Shown here: positions 8,741 to 17,842 of the stretch, one piece after another | Position numbering within the stretch: the stretch's first letter is position 1 | Layout of the letters: each line of letters begins with the position of its first letter | DNA from: Hymenobacter fodinae | GTDB taxonomy: Bacteria; Bacteroidota; Bacteroidia; Cytophagales; Hymenobacteraceae | Assembly (NCBI RefSeq): GCF_004745825.1 | Contig: NZ_SRLA01000002.1 | Coordinates: 1,488,001-1,552,000 of the forward strand | Length of the DNA: 64,000 nucleotides | Direction of reading: 5' to 3' | The notes under the pieces: model-generated | Told to the model about the DNA's origin: nothing | What the model saw: only the letters and a program-made list of their open reading frames with translations | The model's database searches: none | Translations under genes and position numbers: made by a program

Positions 8741-9628
8741 ATGACCTCATCTACTCCTTTCTCCGCTACCAGCGTTGCGCTCAGCCCCTTAGCTCCCGCG
8801 CCAGCCAAGCCCATGTCCTTGCTTATTCTGACGGATTTCTTTCAGGCATCGAATCGGGCACTGGATTACGCCACCAACTTGGCTGAGCCCTTGGCGGCCC
8901 GGCTGGTACTGCTGCACGTGCGCCGCAACTTCCCCCTCGATCCTGAGATGTTTACGGGTGAGCTTTCTCATCTAAGCCAGGAAGCTAGTGCGGTAGCCCT
9001 GCGCAGTATGGCGCGGCAGTTGGCAGTGCCCGTGGTAGCGGAGGTGGGGCACGGGCGAGTGGCCTACGCCGTGGCCGATGCCGTATGTCGGCATCAGCCC
9101 AGCTTAATTGTGCTGGGGCGGCCAGACTACTCGACTACGCCCGATGAACTGGTACAAACAACCTCCCTCGATATTCTGCGCATAGCACCCTACCCCATGC
9201 TGGTAGTGCCGCATCACCTCCAAACGGTAGCGTTGCCCCGGCGCGTACTGCTGGCGGTAGATGGGGAGCCGTTTACGCTGGGAACCCACGCTGGCGCCGT
9301 GCGTCAGCTACTCACCAGCCTCGGTGCTACCTTAACCGTGCTACACGTAGCCCCGGAGGGCGAGGTTGAGCCAATGACTTCCCAAGCCCTTGAAACGGTG
9401 CGGCAAACTGGCCTAGCCAACGATTTACCAACTGTAGAAACCCGCACGGTTACGCACGCCCGAGCCGCCGAGGGCATTCTGGAAGCTGCCACCTCCCCCG
9501 ACTACGACATGGTAGCTGTAGTAGCCCGTCCCCGGAGCTTTCTAGGCCACCTGTTCCACCGCAGCGTAACGGCGCAGGTGTTGCTGCACAGCACGCTTCC
9601 CGTGTTAGTATTACCAGCCGCAGAGTAG
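8741..9628 (+). CDS. Tandem universal stress protein (two UspA domains)
   Basis: A 295-residue protein with two Usp folds. The first (residues about 25-155) opens with MSLLILTDFFQASNRALDYA, contains ARLVLLHVRR and ends with SLIVLGRPDYS; the second (about 165-295) opens with RRVLLAVDGEPFT, contains ATLTVLHVAPEG and ends with DYDMVAVVARPRSFLGHLFHRSVTAQVL and LPVLVLP. The second domain carries a G-2x-G-9x-G-like pattern only partly, so ATP binding is uncertain. Usp proteins protect cells under starvation, anoxia or oxidative stress. It is co-transcribed with the thioredoxin-like gene and probably controlled by the adjacent REC-Crp regulator. Confidence 0.85.
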   Translation: MTSSTPFSATSVALSPLAPAPAKPMSLLILTDFFQASNRALDYATNLAEPLAARLVLLHVRRNFPLDPEMFTGELSHLSQEASAVALRSMARQLAVPVVAEVGHGRVAYAVADAVCRHQPSLIVLGRPDYSTTPDELVQTTSLDILRIAPYPMLVVPHHLQTVALPRRVLLAVDGEPFTLGTHAGAVRQLLTSLGATLTVLHVAPEGEVEPMTSQALETVRQTGLANDLPTVETRTVTHARAAEGILEAATSPDYDMVAVVARPRSFLGHLFHRSVTAQVLLHSTLPVLVLPAAE

Positions 9629-9801
9629 TGTATCTCAAGCTGCAATGCGAACTGCTTGGTATCCTTAAACGGACAAAGCAAGCCGCCCCTGTATACTGCA
9701 GTCTGAATCACTTCTGCGAAATGCGGGCAAGCGTGAAAGCTGATTTGGATTTTTTGTAGTGCTTCGGGGCAATTCTAGGCCACTTAGCTTACTGCGCGTG
9801 C

Positions 9802-11736
9802 TTACCGCAGAATGGTAACAGTGCCTTGTTGTAACACGTGCCGCCCAGCCTGGTCGTTGGCCTCAAAGCGCCAGGCATACGCGCCCGGTACCGGTGCGGC
9901 CGTACCAATGCGCCCATCCCAGGTTTGGCTGCGAGTGGTAGCCCGAAATACCTCCTGGCCGTTGCGGTCAATGACTACAAACCTGAAATTATCGAGGTAG
10001 CGGCCCTTGAGTTCTAGCACATCGTTCAGGCCGTCGCCGTTGGGGGTGAAGGCCGTTGGCACGAATAGCTTCACTGCCCGCGCTACGGTGGCCACATTGG
10101 AGTAGCTGGGACCGGCTAGGCCACCCCCGGTAGCCTCGACGCGGTAGCGCAGCACTTGCTGGTCTTGCTGCGTGAGCAGGGGCGCAAAAGCGGGCAAGGT
10201 CAGGTCGGGGCCTGCCGCAATGGTGCTGAGCACTGCATTGGTGGCCGACAGTACAAGTACCCGGTACGTGACCGGTGCAGCCGCATCGGGGCCGCGCAGG
10301 GCCGTCCAGCTCAACCGCACTTGGGTGCCTTCCTCATTAGCGCTGGTAGCCGTTAGAATAACGGGGCACACCGAGGCACTTTCAACTGATCGGTTGCCGC
10401 AGGCATCCTGAAAGCGCGCGGTATAGCACACCGTCTGGGGCAGGGTCACGGCCGAGTCGCGGAGGGTGCGGCTGGCGGTGGTGCGCAGCGCGGCTCCATT
10501 GCGCAGGTATGTGAGCTGACCACCGCTGGCGCTGCGGGGTACTAGCGCCGTAAGCTCTACTTGGTTTAGCAGGTTGAACGAGGCGGCGAGGCGAGGTGCG
10601 GCCGGAGCTAGGTTGGAAGTAGTAGTAACTGTGACCTCATTAGAAAGAGAGGTGCTGCCGCTCGCCGCGGCGGTAACCCGGTAGGTGTAGGCCACTCCGC
10701 AGGTAACAGCGGTGTCTTCGTACTGCCGGGTGCCGGCGGGCAACTGCACCAGCGGCTGGCCGTTGCGGCTGATTTCAAAGCTGCCCGGCTGGCTTGTGGT
10801 CCAGGTGAGGCGGTTGCGGGCTTCTAGAGAGGTTGCGGTCAGCGTTATCGAGCACACATCGTTTAGTGAGGGCAGGGGCGCGGATGTTTGGCAGGCATCG
10901 CGAAGCAGCAGGCGGTAGCAGCCGGCCGCCGGAGCGTTGGCCAACGTGTAGCTAGTGGCAGCGGGGTCGAGGGTGGTTACGGTCCGGTAGCCCCCTACGG
11001 CCGCATCACTTACCTGCAGGCTGTACTGGTATTGCGGCTGCAAGGCCCCAAACTGAAACTGCACACTGCCCCCAGCTTGCACCGCTAGCCGCTGAATGAT
11101 GGGCCGTTGCGGGGCTGGTAGGGGGGTAAATGTTTTGGTTAGGCTGTTGGTGCAGAGAGTGGGCGAGTTATAAGAGCCCGTGAGTGTTACGGAGGTAGCG
11201 CCGTTGGTTGCGTACGTAACCGGAGCATTGGGGCGCGGGTTTGGCTGCACTACCTGCCCGCCAATCGTAACGGTGTACTGGTCGTAGGTCTGATCCGTCA
11301 CCGTAACCTGTACCAGGCCTGCCGAACAGGCTACTAAATCGAATGCCGGTGGGGGCGTGGCTTTTACCGGGAAGGTTCGGGCGAAAATAAGGCCTGAGCT
11401 GTTGGGCTGGGGGTTTTGGGTGTTTTGGGAGATGGTGATTGTGCCCGGGGCCGCAGGAGTGTAGAAGGTGCTGGTATCCTGAAATCCACTGCATACAATG
11501 GCCGCCGTTTTCTGGTAATACACCTGGGCCGGATCGAGTTGCCGGCCGCTGGCATCCTTCAGGCGTACCGGCCGGCCCACGCATAAGGTTTGCACCTCTT
11601 GTTTGGTGGCCACGTCGAACAACCGGAAGTTAGCGTCCGAGTTAGGGGTGGCAGCACATTGCGCCCAGGTGGCCGCAACGGGTACCAGTAGCAGTGTCCA
11701 CCAAAGCAGAAAGGACAGTATGCGTTTTTTCACCAT
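9802..11736 (-). CDS. T9SS type B-sorted surface protein with fibronectin-like repeats
   Basis: A 644-residue exported protein. MVKKRILSFLLWWTLLLVP with cleavage after ATWAQ is the signal peptide, and this ATG is preferred over one 24 bases upstream for that reason. The body contains Ig/fibronectin III-like units (ATSLEARNRLTWTTSQPGSF, then YTYRVTAAASGSTSLSNEV; a second around RLSWTALRGPDAAAPVTYRV) and paired cysteines. The last 85 residues are the gliding-motility C-terminal domain: LFVPTAFTPNGDGLNDVLE, VVIDRNGQEVF, TWDGR and GAYAWRFEA. In Bacteroidota this domain directs secretion through the type IX system and surface attachment. The function of the body is unknown; an adhesin is a fair guess. 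Confidence 0.85.
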   Translation of the reverse strand: MVKKRILSFLLWWTLLLVPVAATWAQCAATPNSDANFRLFDVATKQEVQTLCVGRPVRLKDASGRQLDPAQVYYQKTAAIVCSGFQDTSTFYTPAAPGTITISQNTQNPQPNSSGLIFARTFPVKATPPPAFDLVACSAGLVQVTVTDQTYDQYTVTIGGQVVQPNPRPNAPVTYATNGATSVTLTGSYNSPTLCTNSLTKTFTPLPAPQRPIIQRLAVQAGGSVQFQFGALQPQYQYSLQVSDAAVGGYRTVTTLDPAATSYTLANAPAAGCYRLLLRDACQTSAPLPSLNDVCSITLTATSLEARNRLTWTTSQPGSFEISRNGQPLVQLPAGTRQYEDTAVTCGVAYTYRVTAAASGSTSLSNEVTVTTTSNLAPAAPRLAASFNLLNQVELTALVPRSASGGQLTYLRNGAALRTTASRTLRDSAVTLPQTVCYTARFQDACGNRSVESASVCPVILTATSANEEGTQVRLSWTALRGPDAAAPVTYRVLVLSATNAVLSTIAAGPDLTLPAFAPLLTQQDQQVLRYRVEATGGGLAGPSYSNVATVARAVKLFVPTAFTPNGDGLNDVLELKGRYLDNFRFVVIDRNGQEVFRATTRSQTWDGRIGTAAPVPGAYAWRFEANDQAGRHVLQQGTVTILR

Positions 11737-11810
11737 GCCATAACGGTAAACTGAGGCCAATGCGTTTGTGCCGCGGGTAAAATACCTAGTTGAGCTGCTA
11801 CCCAGCTTAC

Positions 11811-13310
11811 TTACTGCCAGTCATACGTGCGTACGAAGGCAGCCGCTGCGTGCAAGTCGGGGTACAAGATCCGGTCTTGGCTGACAAAAGCTACTTTCTC
11901 GCGGAAAGCCGATGCTACTTGTTCCAGCGCTTCCGAAGTACGGGCCGGTCGGCGGAAGGCCAAGGCCTGAGCGGCATTGAAGAGCTCAATGCCCAGCAGC
12001 TGCTCCACGTTTTCTACCACGCGGCGGGCCTTGGTGGCGGCATTGGCCCCCATGCTTACGTGGTCTTCCTGCCCATTGCTGCTCACGATGCTATCTATGG
12101 AGGCCGGCGTGCACAGCTGCTTGTTCTGGCTTACAATACCGGCGGCCGTGTACTGCGGAATCATCAAACCCGAGTTCAAACCCGGCTCAGCCACCAAAAA
12201 TGGTGGGAGCCCGCGTTGCCCACTGATGAGCTGGTAAGTGCGGCGCTCCGAAATGCTGCCCAGTTCCGCTACGGCCATGGCCAGCATGTCTAGCGCCAAG
12301 GCTAAGGGCTGTCCATGGAAGTTGCCGCCGCTCAGAATGGCGTCATCCTCCGGAAAGATGTTGGGGTTGTCAGTCACGGCATTGCACTCGGTTTCCACCA
12401 CTTGCTGCACGTAGGCCAGGGCATCGCGGGAGGCGCCGTGCACCTGGGGCATGCACCGGAAGGAGTAGGGGTCTTGCACTGCTTGGCGGGGCTGCTGTTG
12501 CAACTCGCTGCCTGCCAGCAACTCCCGCACCCGTTGGGCCACCGTGAGCTGCCCGGCGTGGGGTCTGATACGGTGCAGGCGCTCATCAAAAGGCTCGGCC
12601 CGTCCGCCAAATGCTTCCAGCGACAGGGCGCCAATCACATCAGCAGCGGCCAGCAGGCGCTGCACCCGCAGCAGGCTATGCACGGCGTAGGCCAGCATAA
12701 ACTGCGTGCCGTTGAGTAGGGCTAGGCCTTCCTTCGCTTGCAGCGTCAGTGGCGCCCAGCTAAACAGGCTTTGCGCATCAGCCGCCGACAGCCGATAGCC
12801 CATGTAGTTTACTTCGCCCAGGCCTACCAGTGGCAAACACAAGTGGGCTAGCGGCGCCAAATCGCCGCTGGCACCCAACGAGCCCTGCTGATACACTACC
12901 GGCAACATCTCGCGGTTGTAGAAATCGAGCAGGCGCTGCACGGTGCTGAGTTGCACGCCGCTGTGCCCGTAGCTCAGGCTCTGGGCTTTTAGCAGTAGCA
13001 TCAGCCGCACCAGCTCCGCCGGTACCTCCTCACCCGTGCCGCAGGCGTGCGACATCATCAGGTTTACTTGCAGTTGCTGGCGCTGCTCGGGGGCAATAGC
13101 GGTGTTGCACAGCGCCCCAAATCCGGTATTAATACCGTACACGGGCGCATCAGGAGTGGTTTCTAAGCGGTTATGCAGGTACTGGTGGCAGGCCGTGATG
13201 TGCTGGTTGGCTTCCTCGCTGAGCACCACGCGGGCGTTGGTACGCAGCAAGTGGCCTAGCGTGGCCAGATCGAGGTGGGTGGAAGGAGTGAGGGCGAAAT
13301 CCTGAGCCAT
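11811..13310 (-). CDS. hutH: Histidine ammonia-lyase
   Basis: A 499-residue aromatic amino-acid lyase that converts L-histidine to urocanate and ammonia. The Ala-Ser-Gly triad that cyclises into the MIO cofactor is at residues 147-149 in GSLGASGDLAPLAH. The catalytic tyrosine is Tyr58 in VYGINTGFG, and the substrate-selectivity pair is Ser-His in LMMSHACGTG, which in this family favours histidine over tyrosine or phenylalanine. The ATG at 13310 is chosen because MAQDFALTP begins the conserved fold. None of the other hut genes (hutU, hutI, hutG) is next to it; downstream is the surface protein and upstream hisS with its own terminator. Some flexirubin clusters contain relatives, but no such neighbours are present. 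Confidence 0.88.
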   Translation of the reverse strand: MAQDFALTPSTHLDLATLGHLLRTNARVVLSEEANQHITACHQYLHNRLETTPDAPVYGINTGFGALCNTAIAPEQRQQLQVNLMMSHACGTGEEVPAELVRLMLLLKAQSLSYGHSGVQLSTVQRLLDFYNREMLPVVYQQGSLGASGDLAPLAHLCLPLVGLGEVNYMGYRLSAADAQSLFSWAPLTLQAKEGLALLNGTQFMLAYAVHSLLRVQRLLAAADVIGALSLEAFGGRAEPFDERLHRIRPHAGQLTVAQRVRELLAGSELQQQPRQAVQDPYSFRCMPQVHGASRDALAYVQQVVETECNAVTDNPNIFPEDDAILSGGNFHGQPLALALDMLAMAVAELGSISERRTYQLISGQRGLPPFLVAEPGLNSGLMIPQYTAAGIVSQNKQLCTPASIDSIVSSNGQEDHVSMGANAATKARRVVENVEQLLGIELFNAAQALAFRRPARTSEALEQVASAFREKVAFVSQDRILYPDLHAAAAFVRTYDWQ

Positions 13311-13371
13311 GAAATAGTGATGGGTGGGAGGGGCAGGTGGAGTTGCCAAAAGTGAGTGTTTCTGGCGGAAT

Positions 13372-13414
13372 CAAAAAATAGAACGTCATGCTCCGGCTAG
13401 CGCAGCATGACGTT
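13372..13414 (-). terminator. Rho-independent terminator of hisS
   Basis: On the minus strand an 11-bp stem AACGTCATGCT/AGCATGACGTT with an 11-base loop is followed, after CTA, by a run of six T. It lies 22 bases past the hisS stop. The same stem core recurs at 38214-38250. Confidence 0.85.
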
Positions 13415-13436
13415 ACACCTATTTGTCAGGTTGATT

Positions 13437-14834
13437 TTACTTGATCAGCTCGGCCAACACTTCCTCCAAGGAAAGCGCCCGTTCCTCGCCAGTGCCCAGG
13501 TTTTTGAGCTTGAACTGCCCGGCGGCGCGTTCCTCTGAGCCCTGTAGCAGCACGTACGGAATGCCTTTCTGGTCGGCGTACTGGAATTGCTTCTTCAATT
13601 TACCGGCTTCCGGAAATAGCTCGCTCGACACGCCGGCTTCCCGCAGCTGGCGCAGCACGGGCAGCACGGCCGCTTCACTCTCCGCGTCGAAGTTGGCAAC
13701 TAGGCATCGCGTGGTCGTAGCCGCGTCGGGCGGGAACAGGTTCAACTCGTCCAGGCAGTCATAGAGACGGTCAACGCCGAAGGAGAAGCCCACCCCTGAT
13801 ACGCCCGGCAGCCCGAAGGCACCGGTGAGGTTGTCGTAGCGGCCACCGCCCGACACGCTGCCCATGTTCACGTTGTTGATCTTGATTTCAAAGATGCAGC
13901 CCGTGTAATAGCTCAGCCCGCGGGCCAGGGTCACGTCAAACTCCAGGTTCTCAAACTTGTCAAACCCAAAGCTGACGAGGTAGTCGTACACGCGCTTCAG
14001 GTCCTGCAGGCCCTTATAGCCGTCGGCATTATCGGGCTCCACACCGGCCGTTACGAAGGCGGCCAGCAGGCGCTCCAGCTTCTCGGCGAAGTCGCCGCCC
14101 GCGCTCAGCAAATCGAAGAGCCGCTCCGTGGCGGCAGGAGAGAAGCCACGCCCGGCCAACTCCTTTTCTACGCCTTCGCGCCCAATCTTATCGAGCTTAT
14201 CAATGGCCGTGAACAGGTCTACTTCGGTGCCTTCGCCGCCCAGGGCTTGGTAAAAAGCACCTAGCACGCGGCGGTGATTAATCTTAATAGTGTGCTCGGT
14301 GAGGCCTAGCTGCGTCAGTACCTCCGACATCATCAGCACAATCTCGGCCTCGCACAATAGCGAGTCGGTACCCACTACGTCGGCGTCGCACTGATAAAAC
14401 TCACGGTAACGACCGCGCTGGGGGCGGTCGGCGCGCCATACCGGCTGTATCTGGTAGCGCTTGAAGGGAAACACCAGCGTATTGCGGTTCATAACCACGT
14501 AGCGCGCAAACGGCACGGTGAGGTCGTAGCGCAGGCCTTTCTCAGCTACTTTGGGCAGGATGCGCTTGCTGCGGTTTTCGGCGGTGAGGTCCTCTGGAGT
14601 TATGTCCTTAGCGAAGTCGCCGGAGTTCAATACTTTAAAGAGCAATTGGTCGCCTTCCTCGCCGTACTTGCCGGTCAGCACCGAGAGGTTTTCCAGCGTC
14701 GGTGTTTCAAGCGGGGCGTAGCCAAACTTCTCGAAGGTGCGGCGGATAATGCCGAAGATATAGTTGCGGCGGGCCACTACGGCCGGGCCAAAGTCGCGGG
14801 TGCCACGGGGGATGCTGGGCTTCTGTGCGCTCAT
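13437..14834 (-). CDS. hisS: Histidyl-tRNA synthetase
   Basis: A 465-residue class II aminoacyl-tRNA synthetase that charges tRNA-His. The family motifs are present in order: the start KPSIPRGTRDFGPAVVARR, motif 2 YREFYQCDADVVG with the preceding arginine, the histidine-specific LARGLSYYTGCIFEI segment, motif 3 GVGFSFGVDRLYD, and a C-terminal anticodon-binding domain (CLVANFDAESEAAVLPVLRQL ... KKQFQYADQKGIPYVLLQG). Length fits the longer Bacteroidota form. It appears to be transcribed alone, ending at the terminator at 13372-13414. Confidence 0.96.
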   Translation of the reverse strand: MSAQKPSIPRGTRDFGPAVVARRNYIFGIIRRTFEKFGYAPLETPTLENLSVLTGKYGEEGDQLLFKVLNSGDFAKDITPEDLTAENRSKRILPKVAEKGLRYDLTVPFARYVVMNRNTLVFPFKRYQIQPVWRADRPQRGRYREFYQCDADVVGTDSLLCEAEIVLMMSEVLTQLGLTEHTIKINHRRVLGAFYQALGGEGTEVDLFTAIDKLDKIGREGVEKELAGRGFSPAATERLFDLLSAGGDFAEKLERLLAAFVTAGVEPDNADGYKGLQDLKRVYDYLVSFGFDKFENLEFDVTLARGLSYYTGCIFEIKINNVNMGSVSGGGRYDNLTGAFGLPGVSGVGFSFGVDRLYDCLDELNLFPPDAATTTRCLVANFDAESEAAVLPVLRQLREAGVSSELFPEAGKLKKQFQYADQKGIPYVLLQGSEERAAGQFKLKNLGTGEERALSLEEVLAELIK

Positions 14835-14909
14835 CAGACAGTCAGGAGGGGGTGCAGAAATACGGCCGCGAAGGTACGCCGAAGCCCCGGGAATTCTGTG
14901 CCTTATCGT

Positions 14910-15302
14910 TTATCGTAGCCGATTGGATTGCTCGGGGTCCCGAATCAGGTTCCTGCCGAGGTTAACCTCAATTTCGTGAATAGCATCTAACAAAGAAGGC
15001 ACTAGCAACGGCTGAGATGCGGCGTCCAAATAAATGAAATGGTGCTGCACCGGCTGAGGCACGTGACACAAAATCAGACGGCGGTCTTGGGCATGCAGCA
15101 TGAACGCGTAGGCGAGGAGCAAATCAATGGCTTCTTCCGAAATACTCTCCACTAGGCTAAAATCAATGAGTATAGCCTGTTTATCGCTTCTGGTAGCGCG
15201 GTGCAGCGCCCGGCTAAGCTTTACTTCATCTGAAGAAGACGCCTCTGGAGACAAGATTAGTAAGAATCCATTTGGCAGTACTTCCCGATAGACGTCCAAC
15301 AT
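14910..15302 (-). CDS. STAS-like domain protein
   Basis: A 130-residue cytoplasmic protein with the alternating strand-helix pattern of STAS/anti-anti-sigma proteins: LPNGFLLILSPEAS, then KQAILIDFSLVESISEEAIDLLLAYAFMLHAQDRRLILCHVP and a C-terminal helix. The segment IDFSLVESISEEAIDLLL corresponds to the loop that carries the phosphorylatable serine in SpoIIAA-like proteins, but here the usual DxSG is DFSL, so regulation by phosphorylation is doubtful. The ATG at 15302 is preferred to a GTG one codon upstream. No partner kinase or phosphatase is adjacent. The assignment is a fold-level guess. Confidence 0.5.
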   Translation of the reverse strand: MLDVYREVLPNGFLLILSPEASSSDEVKLSRALHRATRSDKQAILIDFSLVESISEEAIDLLLAYAFMLHAQDRRLILCHVPQPVQHHFIYLDAASQPLLVPSLLDAIHEIEVNLGRNLIRDPEQSNRLR

Positions 15303-15445
15303 CACACAAACTGTAAAATGAAAAGCTTGTTATACTTTTCTAATAGCGCAGAAATCGCACCAAGGTTGTGTAAACGAAATAAGTATAAATATGAAATAAT
15401 ACTGAAAAAGGTTTCTTATCAACAAATTTTCTCCGAAGAGTGCAC

Positions 15446-16126
15446 TTACTGTCGAGCTTGGAACAGAACACTGGCGGCAAAAGGAGCCTTCAGGGCCGAC
15501 CTGATGCCGGCCTGTTTCAACCCTTGGTTGGTCCAGTCGTTGCAAGTGCGCCAAGCCGAGTAACGACCTCGGGCCAGGAAGAAAAAGTCCTCCGATGTAT
15601 ATCCCTGCGGGAGCCGCAGCGAGTATTGGCCTAGACTATCCGGAGCCTGAAACGAGTTACGGACGTAGGTCGTCAGGCGCTGGTACTGCTCGGGGGAGAT
15701 ACGCAAAGGCACAACTCGGGCGCCAGCCTGAGGAGCACTCCGGTAAAAATCTACGTGCATGAGCGTTTTGGAGGGAAACAAGGCTCCCAGCACCGCCTTC
15801 GGACCCGGGAACTTGTGGCCCATGGAGCCCAAGTAAAACCCCTCGTTGCCCCAACCAAACCCTACGTACTGGTACTGCCGGAATTGTGCGCTGAGGGCAG
15901 GCTGGTGTAGCTCCTGGAGCCAGTCTTGGCCGGTGCGGGTTTCGCGCAGAGGCAGTACTACATCGGTGTGCAGCCCATTGGAAACCACAAATATGGGTAC
16001 GCCGTCGGGTGTCTGGCGGAAGTCGCGGTTTATGGGCACCAAACTGCCCGTCATCAGAAACAAAACAAACGCAACCAGGGCCTGCATACATCCGGAGCTA
16101 ACACGGCGGAGAGAAGGACTAACCAT
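15446..16126 (-). CDS. DUF2459 (TIGR02117) family protein, membrane-anchored or exported
   Basis: A 226-residue protein with an N-terminal hydrophobic segment (MQALVAFVLFLMTGSLVPI). The conserved family pattern follows: IFVVSNGLHTDVVLPL, YVGFGWGNEGFYLGS and, near the C-terminus, RGRYSAWRTCNDWTNQGLKQAGI, in which the cysteine is nearly invariant. This arrangement of His, Gly-Trp-Gly-Asn and Cys resembles a permuted papain-like hydrolase, so a cell-envelope amidase or acyl hydrolase is plausible but unproven. The start at 16126 keeps a basic stretch before the hydrophobic segment; an internal ATG at 16087 is also possible. Confidence 0.75.
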   Translation of the reverse strand: MVSPSLRRVSSGCMQALVAFVLFLMTGSLVPINRDFRQTPDGVPIFVVSNGLHTDVVLPLRETRTGQDWLQELHQPALSAQFRQYQYVGFGWGNEGFYLGSMGHKFPGPKAVLGALFPSKTLMHVDFYRSAPQAGARVVPLRISPEQYQRLTTYVRNSFQAPDSLGQYSLRLPQGYTSEDFFFLARGRYSAWRTCNDWTNQGLKQAGIRSALKAPFAASVLFQARQ

Positions 16127-16315
16127 TAGAAAGCAGCCGCTCGTAGGAAAGATACCCTGAATACGCCGGACAGCTCAGGAGTAACCCACCCGCCAACCTG
16201 ACTCCGCCAAAATGACACGCGCCGGCGGGGCACCTCTAAAGCAACCCCCACCGACGCAGTCCTTCAAGCAAGCCACTAGTAACCTATAGCCCATAGACAA
16301 GTGTATTACTTGGTT

Positions 16316-16331
16316 AGTGGCCTAGGCCACT
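16316..16331. repeat. Perfect 16-bp palindrome formed by two AGTGGCCTAG units
   Basis: AGTGGCCTAGGCCACT is a perfect palindrome lying directly after the GH125 stop codon, with a third partial unit (CTAGGCCA) overlapping that stop. It is the self-complementary form of the 10-mer repeated through the window. Confidence 0.8.
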
Positions 16332-17750
16332 CTAGGCCAGTAGCTGCGGTTTTTCCTGATATACTTTCCACAGAAACTCACCAAAGATGGTGTTAGCCCA
16401 GGCAAACCACGAGCGGGTGAATTTGCTGGCGTCGTCCTTATGGAAAGATTCGTGCATGTACCCCGTGCCCGCGTGGGTAGCTTTCAGGCTCTGCACGCAG
16501 GCCTTGATTTCGGCGTCGTCGGTGCTGGTGAGGCCGCGGGTGGTAATGGCAATGGGCCAGATCATATCCTGCCCTACGTGCGGCCCGCCCACCCCCTCGG
16601 CGGCCCGCCCCTTAAAGAAGAAGGGGTTATTGGTAGAGAGCAAAAACTTGCGCGTGTTCTGGTACACGGGGTCGGTGAGGGGCACGGCCCCGAGGTAGGG
16701 CAGGGCAACGAGGCTGGGCACATTGGCATCGTCCATGAGCACGTGGCTGCCAAAGCCATCCACCTCATAGGCGTACAGGTCGCCGTGCTGGGGGTGTTTT
16801 ACCACGGCGTATTGGCGCAGGGCGGCTTCTACTTCATTGGCCAGGGCCGTCAGCTCTTGGGCCAAAGCGGCGTCCTTGGCTAGGCCAGTCACCATTTCAC
16901 TGGCCTGGCGAAGGCTCACTACCGCAAAGAAGTTGCTCGGTATCAGGAAGGAATAAAGCGAGGCATCGTCGCTGGGTCGAAAGGCGGAGCAGATAAGTCC
17001 TACCGGCCGCACGGGATAACCGTAGCCGCTCATGGGCTGGGTATCGGTGGCGGTGGCCGTCTGGCGCTGAAACTTGTAAGGGCCGAGGCTGTCTTTGCGC
17101 TGCTGCTCCCGGAACGTTTGCAGAATGAGCTTTATCGCCTGCTGCCACTGGGCATCAAACGGGGCCGCATCGTTGGTGGTTTTCCAGTAGTGATAGGCCA
17201 GGCGGATGGGGTAGCACAGCGAGTCGATTTCCCATTTCCGCTCGTGCACGCCCGGCTGCATCTTCGTCAGGTCCGACTTCCACTCGCCCACTTTGGTGTC
17301 ATCGCCATAAAAGGCGTTGGCGTAGGGGTCTTTGAGGATGCAGCGCGTTTGGCGGTTGATAACGCCCGCAATCAGCTGCCGCAACTCGGTGTCTTTGTTT
17401 ACAAACTGCATGTAGGGCCACACCTGCGCTGAGCTGTCGCGCAGCCACATAGCGTCGATGTCGCCGGTGATGACGTAGGTATCGGGCCGGCCCTGCTGCG
17501 TGGAGTAGGTGACGGTGGTATCGAGGGTGCTGGGAAAGCAGTTATTGAATAGCCACCCCAGCTCCTTGTCTTTGACCTTTTTGTTGAACTCCGTAATGGC
17601 TGCTTCCACTGAGCGGCTCCGGAAGCGCCGCTTTTCTGCCGCCGGCCGCACCACAGGGAAAGCCGGGGCCGCGCCGGCAAAGGAGTACTGAGCAAAGAAA
17701 ACGCCGGTGGTAAGCAGGGAGACATCCCGGACAAAGGATCTACGATTCAT
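16332..17750 (-). CDS. GH125 exo-alpha-1,6-mannosidase
   Basis: A 472-residue exported enzyme of glycoside hydrolase family 125 (formerly DUF1237), inverting exo-alpha-1,6-mannosidases acting on N-glycans and mannan. MNRRSFVRDVSLLTTGVFFAQ is a signal peptide with a twin-arginine-like RR. The family core begins GWLFNNCFPSTLDTTV; TGDIDAMWLRDSSAQVWPYM carries a putative catalytic aspartate, followed by WKSDL, ERKWEIDSLCYPIRLAYHYW, SGYGYPVRPVGLICSAFRPSDDAS and AEGVGGPHVGQDMIWPIAI. The ATG at 17750 is chosen because it starts the signal peptide. GH92 lies 92 bases upstream in the same direction, so they probably form a mannoside-degrading pair. Confidence 0.9.
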   Translation of the reverse strand: MNRRSFVRDVSLLTTGVFFAQYSFAGAAPAFPVVRPAAEKRRFRSRSVEAAITEFNKKVKDKELGWLFNNCFPSTLDTTVTYSTQQGRPDTYVITGDIDAMWLRDSSAQVWPYMQFVNKDTELRQLIAGVINRQTRCILKDPYANAFYGDDTKVGEWKSDLTKMQPGVHERKWEIDSLCYPIRLAYHYWKTTNDAAPFDAQWQQAIKLILQTFREQQRKDSLGPYKFQRQTATATDTQPMSGYGYPVRPVGLICSAFRPSDDASLYSFLIPSNFFAVVSLRQASEMVTGLAKDAALAQELTALANEVEAALRQYAVVKHPQHGDLYAYEVDGFGSHVLMDDANVPSLVALPYLGAVPLTDPVYQNTRKFLLSTNNPFFFKGRAAEGVGGPHVGQDMIWPIAITTRGLTSTDDAEIKACVQSLKATHAGTGYMHESFHKDDASKFTRSWFAWANTIFGEFLWKVYQEKPQLLA

Positions 17751-17842
17751 GCGGTGGGTAGGGTGAGGAGTGAAAAGCACAATGTGGCTGCTTAGGCCAC
17801 TTCAACCATCTGAGCAGGTGGCCTAGGCAGCAGCGCGGCCGG

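Noticed and set aside
13311..13349. 13-residue extension of histidine ammonia-lyase
   Set aside because: Proline/histidine-rich and unlike the family start.
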